Source: Nocardiopsis gilva YIM 90087
Lineage (GTDB): Bacteria > Actinomycetota > Actinomycetes > Streptosporangiales > Streptosporangiaceae
Assembly (NCBI RefSeq): GCF_002263495.1
Contig: NZ_CP022753.1
Span: forward strand, 4,836,001-4,900,000
DNA: 64,000 nucleotides
Direction: 5' to 3'
Every line of letters begins with the position of its first letter. The stretch's first letter is position 1. Made by a program: the position numbers and the translations under genes. The notes below the pieces were generated by a model, which did not search any database, had not been told where the DNA came from, and saw only the letters and a program-made list of their open reading frames with translations. Positions 43,018 through 52,136 of this stretch are shown here, in pieces.

Positions 43018-43245
43018 CTACTCACGGCGTACGAACGACCCGAGACCGGGCTCCGTGTATGTCAACCCGCGATTCCGCAACCCGCTGAGTGCCTTCTGGG
43101 CTGTCGCGGAGGCCACCTCAAACTCTTCTTGAATCAGAACCACAGAAGGCACGCGTGTGCCAGGTGGGTACTCGCCGTCACGGATACGTCGTTCCAGCTC
43201 ATCAGCGATTTGCCGCCATCTCGGCACGTCTTCCCTGAACTTCAC
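43018..43245 (-). CDS. GntR-type short regulator
   Basis: This 75-residue protein is essentially one winged helix: WRQIADELERRIRDGEYPPG, then RVPSVVLIQEEFEVASATAQ and a wing ending in GLGSFVRRE. No effector domain is present. Short GntR proteins of this form are frequent in actinomycete integrative and small-gene loci. It is divergent from three tiny overlapping genes, which it probably regulates. Confidence 0.82.
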   Translation of the reverse strand: MKFREDVPRWRQIADELERRIRDGEYPPGTRVPSVVLIQEEFEVASATAQKALSGLRNRGLTYTEPGLGSFVRRE

Positions 43246-43393
43246 CCGAGCACGCTAGAGCGGGATCGCATGCCTGCCAATGCACAGCATGCCTAGCATG
43301 CTATGCCTGTACTCCGATATCATTGGAAAATTAAGGACCCCGGCGAGTGCCGCAAACACTCCCGGGGCGTGGCCACCAGCTGATGTGGAGCTG

Positions 43394-43540
43394 ATGACAA
43401 TGTCCATCTTGCCACTGCGACGACGTCAACGCGTCCGCCCCTACTTCAGGGCTCTGGAAGCCCGTCGCGCCATCGAGGAGCGTCACTTCCGGCAGTTCGC
43501 CGCACTGACTGCCCTGCGAATCATGGAGGTCACCCGATGA
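43394..43540 (+). CDS. Tiny basic protein
   Basis: This ORF of 48 codons starts MTMSILPLRRRQRV and is Arg-rich. Its stop overlaps the next start (ATGA). GTGGAG precedes it. The function is unknown. It is supported mainly by its coupling to the following genes. Confidence 0.5.
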   Translation: MTMSILPLRRRQRVRPYFRALEARRAIEERHFRQFAALTALRIMEVTR

Positions 43541-43758
43541 CCTCCAACATCGTCCGGGTCGTGTGCGGCGGCTACTCCGTCACCTACGACCCCGGCCTGC
43601 CCCCCATGCTCCGCTTCACCGTGCGCGGATGGGGCGGGCGCATCGTTCGCCTGCGCGCCCCCTATGGCGAGGCCCACCGCGCACTCGTCCACGAGTGCGG
43701 ACTTACGAAAACCGATGCGTCCCGGCTTCTCGACCAGGCGAGCGGAGGCGAGTCGTGA
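43537..43758 (+). CDS. Small conserved-looking protein
   Basis: This 73-residue protein (MTSNIVRVVCGGYSVTYDPG) has a beta-rich start and a helical C-terminus (TKTDASRLLDQAS). It overlaps the previous gene by four bases and the next one by four bases (GTGA). It resembles the small ORFs that accompany short GntR regulators in actinomycetes. The function is unknown. Confidence 0.6.
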   Translation: MTSNIVRVVCGGYSVTYDPGLPPMLRFTVRGWGGRIVRLRAPYGEAHRALVHECGLTKTDASRLLDQASGGES

Positions 43759-43967
43759 CCAACACCAACAACGACCCGCTGCTACGCCTCCTCCGCGAGC
43801 ACTACGGCCACCGGTGGACCATCCGCCGCACCGAGCACCTGTGGGTCGCCACCGCCAACGACCCCGACGCCGACCACGCTCCCACAGTCATCCAGTGCGA
43901 CATCAACGAATTCCTTTATGACCTCGACAACCCACCCGGACGAGCGGGCAAGCCCTCCGACTGGTGA
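43755..43967 (+). CDS. Small conserved-looking protein
   Basis: This 70-residue protein (MTNTNNDPLLRLLREHYGHR) has WTIRRTEHLWVATAND and a C-terminal CDINEFLYDLDNPP. The GTG start overlaps the preceding stop. Together with its two upstream neighbours it forms a coupled trio under the GntR-type gene. A hairpin follows at 43984. Confidence 0.62.
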   Translation: MTNTNNDPLLRLLREHYGHRWTIRRTEHLWVATANDPDADHAPTVIQCDINEFLYDLDNPPGRAGKPSDW

Positions 43968-43983
43968 GTGAACGCTAACCGGT

Positions 43984-44008
43984 CCCCGCAGCACCACCTG
44001 CTGCGGGG
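43984..44008 (+). terminator. Hairpin terminator
   Basis: A perfect 10-bp stem, CCCCGCAGCA (43984-43993) and TGCTGCGGGG (43999-44008), with loop CCACC lies 17 bases after the last small gene. The remaining gap to 44346 is AT-richer and holds the promoter of the next cassette. No gene was recognised in it. Confidence 0.75.
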
Positions 44009-44346
44009 GCCACGGTCCCAATATCAGCTTCGTATACACCCGCCGAGTCACGTCGATGCGACACCAACTGCCAACATCCATCCCCTGGCGTGTGATGACC
44101 CCTTCAGCGCTGTCACCGTCAACAGGCCAACCGATAGACCCCTCCATCCACTTCCCCGGGATTCGGCCTCGTGACCACCCCGTCATCATCCTCAATCCGA
44201 TTCACCGGACTGCCGACCGCCGCTCTTGACCTGGTCTGGCCAACTGGAAGTGAAACCCCTCACGTCACAGCATTCGTTACCACGTTTTCCAACTACAGGC
44301 GATAATGTCCCCCATACCCGTAATCCGGCATCAGAACAGGTGAGAA

Positions 44347-44676
44347 GTGAGCGACGAGGTCGGCGTCAATGTCGTCAAGGGCAAGAGCAAGGGTGAGGCC
44401 GCCGAGATGCTGGCCGAGGCCATGGTCGGCCTGACGGATACCTTCGAGGCGATGCTTGAGGACATCCGCAGCCCTGCGGCTGAAGCCCCTGTCCGATCGG
44501 GATACGACAAGTTCCGTGAGGATACCTCTGTCTTCCTAGGCGAACTGCAGAACCACGGACTCCAGCTCGCCGACAACATCCAGTCTGGCGCATCTGCTGC
44601 AGCGAAGAACGACTACGAGAGCTCCGAGGGTTTCGACGACCCTTGGCCCGGTCTCAGCCGCGACGTCAACGGCTGA
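44347..44676 (+). CDS. Type VII secretion-like small helical protein (EspC/WXG100-like)
   Basis: This 109-residue protein has two predicted amphipathic helices (EAAEMLAEAMVGLTDTFEAM and a second ending LADNIQSGASAAAKNDYES) and a short C-terminal tail. Size, helical hairpin form and position before a DUF1023 hydrolase match actinobacterial ESX/T7SS partner proteins. No WxG triplet is present, so assignment to EspC-like rather than WXG100 is tentative. The GTG start has AGGTGAGAA just upstream. The next gene begins 36 bases later. Confidence 0.6.
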   Translation: MSDEVGVNVVKGKSKGEAAEMLAEAMVGLTDTFEAMLEDIRSPAAEAPVRSGYDKFREDTSVFLGELQNHGLQLADNIQSGASAAAKNDYESSEGFDDPWPGLSRDVNG

Positions 44677-44712
44677 TCATTCTGCTTAATCCCCCTATAT
44701 CAAGAGAAGACT

Positions 44713-46377
44713 GTGGCAAAGTTCGAGTTCAATGAGTCCGGATGCACTTTCATCCCGGACAAGACACGTGCAAAGGAAGGCAAGCTCAGGGAGTTTGCCG
44801 AGGACTTCGACAAGTTCATGGGGCGCATCACGGGCCGCTCTGGAGATTTACATGACGATCTCAATAACTCATCCCACGAATTCAATGATCTGATTGCATG
44901 GAAGATCACAAACGAGGCTGAATATGATCAGTCCAAGTGGAGGGAAGCCGTCATGGCCATTTCCTTCTTGATAGCAACCACTCGAGAGTGGGCAGATGCA
45001 GTCGAAGACTACAAGGATGCACGTGAGACAAATATAGAAAAATGGAAACATTCAGAGAAAGAGCATTTGAAGACCATCGAAAAAGCCCGGGCAAATGATC
45101 TCCCCGCAGGGTCCCATCCCGGCCCCTACACAACGAAACTGAATCCATGGGTCCCTGATGTTAATCAGGCGATCAAGGCGATGCGAGACGACTTCAACGA
45201 CCAAAGGGACGCAGCAAAGAAAGACTGGAGCGACTTCCAGGAGAAGGCCGAAGAGATCTCCGGAAAACTGAAACAAGGCGCAACAGAGGAGAACGTTCGC
45301 AAGCTCCAGGAGGCAGGATACCTGACGTGGGCGCCATTCAACATCATGGGGGCGAAGTACGATAAACCTGATTTTCCCACGCTGAAAGGCGGCGTGCCGA
45401 AGGAAGGTAGTGACCCCAAGAAAGTCAACGCGTGGTGGGAAGGTCTCACTCCATCAGTGCAAGAAGCACTCAAGGCTGAACAACCTGACAGGCTGCGAAT
45501 GATGGATGGCATCCCTGCTGCTGTCCGGGACGAGCTCAATCGAGAACACCTGACCAAGGAAATACCGCGAATCAAGCAGGAGCATGGCGAGGACAGCACC
45601 GAGTACAAGGAGCTCGACAAGCTTAGAGAGAATTTGAATGACGATGATTCCGACGCTTACCTGTTGGGTTTAGACACCAGCGGTGAAGTCGGGCGCGCAA
45701 TTGTGTCAGAGGGCAATCCGGACACTGCCGCGAATGTTGCGAATCTGGTACCCGGCACTGATACGGATTGGATGAGTGTCAACGGCCAACACGGGAGAGC
45801 CTCGCGATTGAAGCAGGCTGCTGATGTAGCTGCTCGCGATCATGGCGAAACACCAGATAATGCAGTGATCAGCTGGATCGGATATGACGCCCCATCGGCA
45901 TTGGAAGCTCCCCTTGAGGGGAGGGCGAAGACTGGAGCGGAAGACCTTGTCAGCTTTCAGGAAGGTCTGAAGGCATCTCACGAGGGACGGCCTGCGAATA
46001 CCACGGTCATCGGGCACAGCTATGGATCAACGGTGGTTGGCCACGCGCTGCAGAAGACAGGCACGAGTATAGGTGACGGCGAGTCAAGCGACGGCGCCAA
46101 ACTTGATGTCGACAGTGTGATCGCCGTAGGGAGTCCAGGTATGGGCGCCCATCATGTGAGCGACTTGGATATTCCGTCGAGCAACGTGCACGTATCGCAA
46201 GGCGCTGACGACTGGATTGCCATGACCCCGGTCGCGGTGCATGGAACGGATCCAAGCTCAGATGACTTCGGAGCCACCGTGTTCGACTCTTCGGATTATG
46301 GGCATTCCGACTACTTCAATAAACCTAAAGACAAACCGATGAGCTACATGGGAGGCGTAATTGCTGGTATCAAATGA
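44713..46377 (+). CDS. DUF1023 alpha/beta hydrolase with long N-terminal helical domain
   Basis: This 554-residue protein has residues 1-200 highly charged and helical (KWREAVMAISFLIATTREWA, then DQRDAAKKDWSDFQEKAEE), like T7SS substrate N-domains. The C-terminal half is an alpha/beta hydrolase of the DUF1023 type, with nucleophile elbow VIGHSYGSTVVG (Ser at about 437), an Asp around VSQGADDWIAM, and a late His in YGHSDYF. The GTG at 44713 follows AGAGAAGA. It is noticeably AT-richer than the rest of the window. It is likely exported with or by the small upstream protein. The substrate is unknown. Confidence 0.82.
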   Translation: MAKFEFNESGCTFIPDKTRAKEGKLREFAEDFDKFMGRITGRSGDLHDDLNNSSHEFNDLIAWKITNEAEYDQSKWREAVMAISFLIATTREWADAVEDYKDARETNIEKWKHSEKEHLKTIEKARANDLPAGSHPGPYTTKLNPWVPDVNQAIKAMRDDFNDQRDAAKKDWSDFQEKAEEISGKLKQGATEENVRKLQEAGYLTWAPFNIMGAKYDKPDFPTLKGGVPKEGSDPKKVNAWWEGLTPSVQEALKAEQPDRLRMMDGIPAAVRDELNREHLTKEIPRIKQEHGEDSTEYKELDKLRENLNDDDSDAYLLGLDTSGEVGRAIVSEGNPDTAANVANLVPGTDTDWMSVNGQHGRASRLKQAADVAARDHGETPDNAVISWIGYDAPSALEAPLEGRAKTGAEDLVSFQEGLKASHEGRPANTTVIGHSYGSTVVGHALQKTGTSIGDGESSDGAKLDVDSVIAVGSPGMGAHHVSDLDIPSSNVHVSQGADDWIAMTPVAVHGTDPSSDDFGATVFDSSDYGHSDYFNKPKDKPMSYMGGVIAGIK

Positions 46378-46393
46378 GTTTCGGCGGAAGCCA

Positions 46394-46861
46394 ATGATGC
46401 ATTCTCTGCGTTTCTTGGCTTTGGTGATGTGCGTCACCATTGCGACTGCCTGTGATGCCTTCGAGGAAACCACAATCAATGAGGACGAAGCGAGCGAGCA
46501 GATAGAGCGATATGTGAACGAGGCAGTTGATGTGCTCCCGGAACAGGCGCGGCTTGAACCGTTGGGGAGCTCCACAAGTGCGCCATGCGATGAAGGCCGC
46601 ATCGACTGGGTGAACGTTGAGCGGAGCTATTGGGTGGAGGATCTCCCGAAAGAGGATGCTCAGCGAAACATCGAACTTATCTACGATCACTGGGAAGAGA
46701 GCGGATACGAATTAGTTTCGGAATCGAAGTCAGATGATGTCACTATTAGCTTTAAGAATCCCGAGGACTCATTCACTATGGATGCCTCGGTAAACGGTGA
46801 TGGCGCAATCCTGATTAGCGTTATATCCCCATGCATTTGGGCGGAGGGGACCCCTCAATGA
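46394..46861 (+). CDS. Lipoprotein, unknown
   Basis: This 155-residue lipoprotein begins MMHSLRFLALVMCVTIATAC, with Cys at about 20 as the lipidated residue. A small domain follows with two further Cys (PCDEGRIDW, ISPCIW) that could form a disulphide, and SYWVEDLPKEDAQRNIELIY. The start at 46394 is preferred over one at 46361 because CGGAAG lies upstream and the signal peptide begins there. It follows the hydrolase closely and may be its partner or immunity protein. Confidence 0.68.
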   Translation: MMHSLRFLALVMCVTIATACDAFEETTINEDEASEQIERYVNEAVDVLPEQARLEPLGSSTSAPCDEGRIDWVNVERSYWVEDLPKEDAQRNIELIYDHWEESGYELVSESKSDDVTISFKNPEDSFTMDASVNGDGAILISVISPCIWAEGTPQ

Positions 46862-46990
46862 GATGGGTTTTTGTGGGCTGTGCGATTGGAGTGGTGCAAT
46901 GAATACCATCTCTCACTCCTTGCTTTTCTTTGAGTTGAGATGAGGGGAGTTGAGCACGAATGATGCAGCTGGTGTTGGGAGGGCCTGAAG

Positions 46991-47962
46991 TTGGCTCTTC
47001 GAATTAAGACTCGCTTGTCTTCTACTGTTATTGCGGCTATGGCTGGCGCACTGGTGCCGTGTCTCTGGCTGCTGGTGACAAGTGACCTCCTTGGAGGATT
47101 CGGGTATCTGATCATCCTCTCGTTCTTCAACCCGAAGTTATGGCTCATTCCGTGCGTCATTCTCGCAGTGGTCTGGACTGTGGCTTGGGTGATCCTACGC
47201 GCCGCGAATGTTCCCTCCCCTTCAGCAGTCTCAGGACTTGCGACCGTCGCATTGGCTGTGAACGCATTATTGTCGGTCATTTTTATTGGCATATTTTCGG
47301 GAATTTGGATTTGGCCAAGTTTGTCGATGAGCCTGGCTGGCGCGGCGGCATGCGCGTCGAGGTCCTATTCTTATGACAGTAACCGGAAGTGGGGCAGAGC
47401 GGGTGTCGTTGTTCTATCTGTGACTGCTGTCCTTATTTTATTTGTCGGAATAGTCGTGGACGTTGCACAGAAGGACATGCAGCACCAGGAGGAGCTTCGA
47501 CGGAATGCGCAACTAATTCGAGATGAGATATCAGATTACGGCCAGGAGTTCGCGGTGCTTGACGGGGATAACTGGCACCCCACGAAACTCGAAGGCAGCG
47601 CATACACGAAAGATATTTCTATTGAATATTCCGACAGCCAGCATGAAAGCGTGGAGATCACCTCGAGTGTCGGTAATGGAAACATTCGCCACGACTGCGA
47701 CTTATACGATTGCCTGCAAGAGGGTGATCTCCTCATAGTTAGCAGAGATCCCGATCTTGCTTGGAGTAACTCCAGCTCCCTGAAGGAGGCGCGTATCCAA
47801 CTGGACGGGCAGATTATTGTCAGTGTCAGTGGCATGTCCCTCAACAAGGAAAATGTACGGGAGGTGATGGGGCAAGTGCGTGTGGCAACTGTCGAAGACC
47901 GTGAAGGACTCGTCAATTCTCTGGCTGTGTCCTATTCTGAGGATCGGCAAGAGCGGAAGTAA
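46991..47962 (+). CDS. Membrane protein with C-terminal extracellular domain
   Basis: This 323-residue protein has about five hydrophobic helices in the first 150 residues (for example VIAAMAGALVPCLWLLV, VVVLSVTAVLILFVGIVV) and a polar C-terminal domain with a Cys pair (HDCDLYDC). The TTG start has GGGAGGG a short distance upstream. It is the last gene of the AT-richer cassette. The function is unknown. Confidence 0.68.
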   Translation: MALRIKTRLSSTVIAAMAGALVPCLWLLVTSDLLGGFGYLIILSFFNPKLWLIPCVILAVVWTVAWVILRAANVPSPSAVSGLATVALAVNALLSVIFIGIFSGIWIWPSLSMSLAGAAACASRSYSYDSNRKWGRAGVVVLSVTAVLILFVGIVVDVAQKDMQHQEELRRNAQLIRDEISDYGQEFAVLDGDNWHPTKLEGSAYTKDISIEYSDSQHESVEITSSVGNGNIRHDCDLYDCLQEGDLLIVSRDPDLAWSNSSSLKEARIQLDGQIIVSVSGMSLNKENVREVMGQVRVATVEDREGLVNSLAVSYSEDRQERK

Positions 47963-48299
47963 CTGTTCACGTGGTGGCTAGGATTCGGGCAATCCCGTCC
48001 TCGTGGCCCGGTTCTCGGAAAACTGATGCGAACCGGTGCCCCTGGCGGCATGATCGGTTCCATGGGCTCTACCTCCCACGCGCTGCTGGAACGCGTGCTC
48101 GCGTGTGGAGGAACCTGAAGCGCGTCGCCAAGCTGGAGGCCGACACACCTGGTTGCGAGCAGAGGGTGCCCCTGGGGCGGCCCTGTGCCCGACCCAGGAC
48201 CTGGACGAGGTCGTGAACCACTACTGGCGTCTGCACCGGCTGTGCCCAATTCCTTGCTGCGGCCCGCTACCTGGAATGGAAGTGCGGCGTTGCCCGGTC

Positions 48300-48419
48300 G
48301 TCGACCTGCCCGTGCCAGCCGGGCCACTTGTGGTCAGGCACCGCTATAGCCCCTCTCCGGGAGTCATGGTGACAGGCTTCGCGGCTGCGTTTACGCTGAT
48401 CGGGCGTGGCTTGCGTTGA
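48300..48419 (+). pseudogene. C-terminal remnant of a DedA-like gene
   Basis: The frame ending at 48419 reads VRHRYSPSPGVMVTGFAAA then FTLIGRGLR. It parallels the end of the 42397-42978 protein (QRHRYGPYLLTTGTGFAAA then LTLIVRGWR). Upstream sequence in the same frame no longer resembles that family. The rest of 47963-48552 has no supported gene. The region therefore looks like a degraded duplicate that ends just before the SDR gene. Confidence 0.5.
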
Positions 48420-48552
48420 CCTGCCACACCCCAACACGGATTGCTTTGCTGCCCTTCGGTGCCGGAACATCCAGGCGGCAGGAGCCGACCCTGTGGCCCC
48501 TGACCGGGACAAGTACGAATTGCGCATAGAGTTCCTGCGGAGTAGTTGGTGG

Positions 48553-50112
48553 ATGGTCACAGACGCAGGGACGGCGATGGGGCAGGACGGTCAGGCGACT
48601 GCAGAGGCACTGCACGGAAGCGAGGCCGCGGGGATCGACCCGGAGCGGTTGGAGATCTGTCTGAGTGTGCTCGCGGAGGCAGAGGAGCTTTCGCCCAACC
48701 ACGCCGATTCCCTTACGCTCCAGCGGGCGACCGCGAAGCTGTTCAAGGCCGTGAAGGTGCGGCGTCGCCGGGAGCGCCGAGCGGCGGAGCAGGCCGCCGA
48801 TCGGGCCGTTATCGCCAAGACCGCGACCGGGGCGCCGGACCGGACGGATGATGAGACGCGCGGGATCCCGCTCGCCTCGTCCACGACCGATTGGACGGCG
48901 GGCGTTTTCCAGCGGGCGCGCCCCTGCTACATCTGCAAGCAGAAGTACCGCGTCGTCCACGCCCACTACCACCAGCTCTGTCCGACGTGTGCGGAAGAGA
49001 ACTGGGCGCGCCGCGAGGCGCGTGCGGACCTGACCGGGCGACGGGCGCTGCTCACCGGGGGCCGGGCGAAGATCGGGATGTATATCGCGCTGCGCCTGCT
49101 GCGCGACGGCGCGCACACGACCGTCACCACGCGGTTCCCCAAGGACGCCGTCCGCCGGTTCGCCGCCATGCCCGACAGCGGGGACTGGTTGCACCGGCTC
49201 CGGGTGGTCGGACTGGACCTGCGCGACCCCGCTCAGGTGATCGCCCTGGCCGACTCGGTCGGCGAGCAGGGGCCGCTGGACATCCTCATCAACAACGCGG
49301 CGCAGACTGTGCGCCGCTCCCCCGGTTCCTACGCGCGGCTCATCGAGGCGGAGTCGGCCGAGCTTCCGTCGGGGCCGCTGCCCGAGATGGTCACCTTCGG
49401 GTCTGTTGGCGGGCGAGGCGCGGTCGACGCGATCGTGAGTGGCACAGGTGAGCGTGAGTTGGCAGGGGTGTCGTCGGGGGCCCGACAGGCCGCCGATCCT
49501 GGGACTTCCGCCCCGCTCACGCCAGAGGCGCTTGCCGAGTTGGCGCTGACCAGCGGCTCGGCGACGCCGGAGCGGATCGCGGCCGGGAACGCGATCGACG
49601 CGGGCGGTCTCGTACCGGACCTCGTGGCGGAGAACAGCTGGACCCAGCACGTGCACGAGGTCGACGCGCTGGAGATGCTCGAAGTCCAGCTGTGCAACGT
49701 GACCGCGCCGTTCCTGCTGGTGAGCCGCTTGCGTCCGGCGATGGCCGCGTCCGCGGCCCGGCGCACCTATATCGTGAACGTTGCCGCTATGGAGGGCGTG
49801 TTCGGCCGGGGGTACAAGGGTGCCGGGCACCCCCACACCAACATGGCCAAGGCCTCGCTCAACATGCTGACCCGCACCAGCGCGCAGGAGATGCTGGAGT
49901 CCGACGGCATCCTGATGACGAGCGTGGACACCGGCTGGATCACCGACGAGCGCCCGCACCCGGACAAGGTACGGCTTGCCGAGGCCGGGTTCCACGCGCC
50001 GCTCGACCTCGTGGACGGGGCCGCTCGGGTGTATGACCCCATCGTCCGGGGCGAGCGGGGCGAGGACCTGTACGGCTGTTTCCTGAAGGACTACAAGCCC
50101 GCCGCCTGGTGA
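48553..50112 (+). CDS. Zinc-ribbon SDR family oxidoreductase
   Basis: This protein of about 519 residues has a helical N-domain, then a zinc ribbon (CYICKQKY and CPTCAEEN) near residues 125-150. A Rossmann SDR domain follows with TGGRAKIGMYIAL (nucleotide loop), DILINNAAQ, and an active-site region ending HPHTNMAKASLNM. In the YxxxK position the Tyr is Thr (TNMAK), so ordinary SDR catalysis is doubtful. The ATG at 48553 is one of several possible starts. It has GCGGAG upstream and follows the end of the remnant region. It precedes a lipoprotein gene on the same strand. Confidence 0.75.
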   Translation: MVTDAGTAMGQDGQATAEALHGSEAAGIDPERLEICLSVLAEAEELSPNHADSLTLQRATAKLFKAVKVRRRRERRAAEQAADRAVIAKTATGAPDRTDDETRGIPLASSTTDWTAGVFQRARPCYICKQKYRVVHAHYHQLCPTCAEENWARREARADLTGRRALLTGGRAKIGMYIALRLLRDGAHTTVTTRFPKDAVRRFAAMPDSGDWLHRLRVVGLDLRDPAQVIALADSVGEQGPLDILINNAAQTVRRSPGSYARLIEAESAELPSGPLPEMVTFGSVGGRGAVDAIVSGTGERELAGVSSGARQAADPGTSAPLTPEALAELALTSGSATPERIAAGNAIDAGGLVPDLVAENSWTQHVHEVDALEMLEVQLCNVTAPFLLVSRLRPAMAASAARRTYIVNVAAMEGVFGRGYKGAGHPHTNMAKASLNMLTRTSAQEMLESDGILMTSVDTGWITDERPHPDKVRLAEAGFHAPLDLVDGAARVYDPIVRGERGEDLYGCFLKDYKPAAW

Positions 50113-50242
50113 GTCCCGCTTCCCCTTTCGGACCGCGCCGATGGTGGACTGCCCGACGCCCCGACGGGATGCGCGCGCGGGGACTCGAACAGAAGGACAA
50201 TGGGCGCATGCCCAGAATGCGTACCGCGGGAGGACGACCCTG

Positions 50243-50866
50243 ATGAGAACCGTTCCGCGCCGCGTGTGCCCAGCGGGTGGGGCCATCGTGGCGGGTGTGC
50301 TGCTGGCCCAGTTGGGAACGGGGTGCGGCATCGGCCAGCAGACGCGGGGCGACGACGATGTCCCGCCTCCGCCGGTCCCCGACGGATTCGTCGGGCACAC
50401 CAAGGACGGCATCGGCTACGCGCTTCCCGAGGGCTTCGACGATCGGCCGGCCGAGGTCGACGTCATCGTGGCCGAGGACCCCATGGACAGTGTCCGCGAC
50501 GTCGCGCGTGACGCGATCACCGGCTTCCAGCGGTCCACGCGACTCACCTACACCGACCGGGAGTACGAGTACGCGGTCCCCGGCGCGGAGAACGCGCAGC
50601 GCTCTGACTATGAGTTCTCCGCCGAATATGCCCCGGAGTCGCTTCGGCGGCCGGACCGTTCCGGCGCGAGCGCGACACCCTCAAGGGCCAACGAAACCGA
50701 CGACACCAAGAACACCGACGGAGCTGTCGAGACGATCCGTGGCGTTGACGTCGCGATGCTGCTGGACGACGGTACCGGAATCACCTTCCGGCTCATCGCG
50801 TCCAGCGACTACCTCAACGACAACCTGGCCGACCGCGTCCTCGGCACTCTGTACGTGATCGCCTGA
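50243..50866 (+). CDS. Lipoprotein, paralogue-like of the 17.2 kb lipoprotein
   Basis: This 207-residue protein starts MRTVPRRVCPAGGAIVAG with a hydrophobic core and a Cys at about 28 (LGTGC, an atypical lipobox). The mature part resembles the 17231-17890 protein: EYAVPGAENAQRSDYEFS lines up with its VPGARSAARNDYL segment, and a VAMLLDDGTGITFRL strand comes near the end. GGGAGGA lies eight bases before the ATG. The ORF is convergent with the RDD gene, eight bases between stops. Confidence 0.65.
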   Translation: MRTVPRRVCPAGGAIVAGVLLAQLGTGCGIGQQTRGDDDVPPPPVPDGFVGHTKDGIGYALPEGFDDRPAEVDVIVAEDPMDSVRDVARDAITGFQRSTRLTYTDREYEYAVPGAENAQRSDYEFSAEYAPESLRRPDRSGASATPSRANETDDTKNTDGAVETIRGVDVAMLLDDGTGITFRLIASSDYLNDNLADRVLGTLYVIA

Positions 50867-50874
50867 CTGTCTAC

Positions 50875-51930
50875 TTAGGAGTGGTCGAGGACGACCACGG
50901 TCTTGGCGACCTTGTCGTTCAGCGACTGCCGGTTCGGCCGGTCCCACAGCGGCCACAGGCCGTTGACGATGGGGAACAGGTTGGCGAGCACACCGAGAAC
51001 GGGGATCCAGCCCAGGATGGTGCTGGGTCCGTACCAGACCAGGCTGCGGATCAGCGAGGTGCTCGACGGTAGTCCGCCGCTCTGCTGCACCGGGTTGTCC
51101 AACGAGATCACCCGCAGTGAGAACGCCATCTTGCCCAGGGTGCGGCCGTAGCGCGTCAGCATGAATGTCTCGTAGGCGAGCCCGATGGCGAGCAGGACCA
51201 GCGAGAGGACGAGAATGAGGGCGAGGTCGGCGCCGGTCCCGACCTCCACCTCCGTGTCTCCCGCCTCGACCACGGCGAGGGCGTAGAAGATTCCGATGAC
51301 GAAGGCGACAATGAAGAACGGCACCACGACGACGATGGTGTCGATGATGCGCGCCACCAGCCGCTGCCACCACTCGGCCAGGGGGCGGCCGTGTACGGAC
51401 GGCGCTTCCGTGGGCTGACCGTAGGGCTGCTGCGGTGCCCCGTACGGCTGCGGAGACGGTGGCGGCGGCCCGTACCCGCCGGGGGCGGCGTAGGGATCCT
51501 GTGGAGCGCCGCCGTAGGGCTGCTGACCGTAGGGGTATTGGCCCGGCTGCTGTGGACCTGGCGGTTGTTGGCCGGGCTGTTCATGGCCGGGAGGCGGCTG
51601 CCCGTAGGACGGCTGCTGCCCCGGGTAGCCCTGCCCGCCACCGGGCGGCTGGCCGTAGGGCTGCTGCGACCCGCCGTAGGGCGGCTGAGGCGGTGGTTGT
51701 TGGGGCTGCTGGGGGTGTGGCGGTGGCCCCTGCGGTGGTTGGTCGTACGGCTGTTGGGCACCGCTGTAGGGATCGCGGGATTCGCCGCCCTGCTGTTCGC
51801 CTCCGTCCGGCTGTTGAGGCGTTCCGTACGACTCCCCGCCATGCGATGGCTGGCCGGAGGGCTGCTGTGGCTCCTGATCGGGCGGGGTGTCCCCGTCGTC
51901 GTTCGGCTGGTCAGGCGGCGGGTAGTTCAT
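50875..51930 (-). CDS. RDD family membrane protein with Pro/Gln/Gly-rich N-terminus
   Basis: This protein of about 351 residues has a first half that is Pro/Gln/Gly/Tyr low complexity with repeated QQPYGQP-type units. The C-terminal part is an RDD domain with helices near VARIIDTIVVVVPFFIVAF and the arginine/aspartate motif RLVARIID, GRTLGKMAFSLRV and LWPLWDRPNRQSLNDKV. RDD proteins are common actinobacterial membrane proteins of unclear function. The start at 51930 (MNYPPPDQ) has GAGGTG about nine bases upstream. Confidence 0.85.
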   Translation of the reverse strand: MNYPPPDQPNDDGDTPPDQEPQQPSGQPSHGGESYGTPQQPDGGEQQGGESRDPYSGAQQPYDQPPQGPPPHPQQPQQPPPQPPYGGSQQPYGQPPGGGQGYPGQQPSYGQPPPGHEQPGQQPPGPQQPGQYPYGQQPYGGAPQDPYAAPGGYGPPPPSPQPYGAPQQPYGQPTEAPSVHGRPLAEWWQRLVARIIDTIVVVVPFFIVAFVIGIFYALAVVEAGDTEVEVGTGADLALILVLSLVLLAIGLAYETFMLTRYGRTLGKMAFSLRVISLDNPVQQSGGLPSSTSLIRSLVWYGPSTILGWIPVLGVLANLFPIVNGLWPLWDRPNRQSLNDKVAKTVVVLDHS

Positions 51931-52078
51931 CGGAAGTCGCACCTCGTGGGTCTGGTTCGCACCGGAAGGCGTCCACGTCCCATTCCATCACCGCGGATCT
52001 CACTTCAGCTCTCGGGCGCGCCGGTACGCACAGGATACGTCGCCGAGAGTGATGGAACTGTGGGTGCCGGACACGCGC

Positions 52079-52110
52079 AGTGCCCCCACCGGGGACCCGG
52101 TGGGGGCACT
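52079..52110 (-). terminator. Hairpin terminator after peptide-binding protein gene
   Basis: AGTGCCCCCACCGGG (52079-52093) pairs with CCCGGTGGGGGCACT (52096-52110) around a very short loop, 27 bases beyond the stop of the ABC substrate-binding protein gene. Confidence 0.8.
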
Positions 52111-52136
52111 CGTCGCTGGTGACGGCGGCCGCGTGA

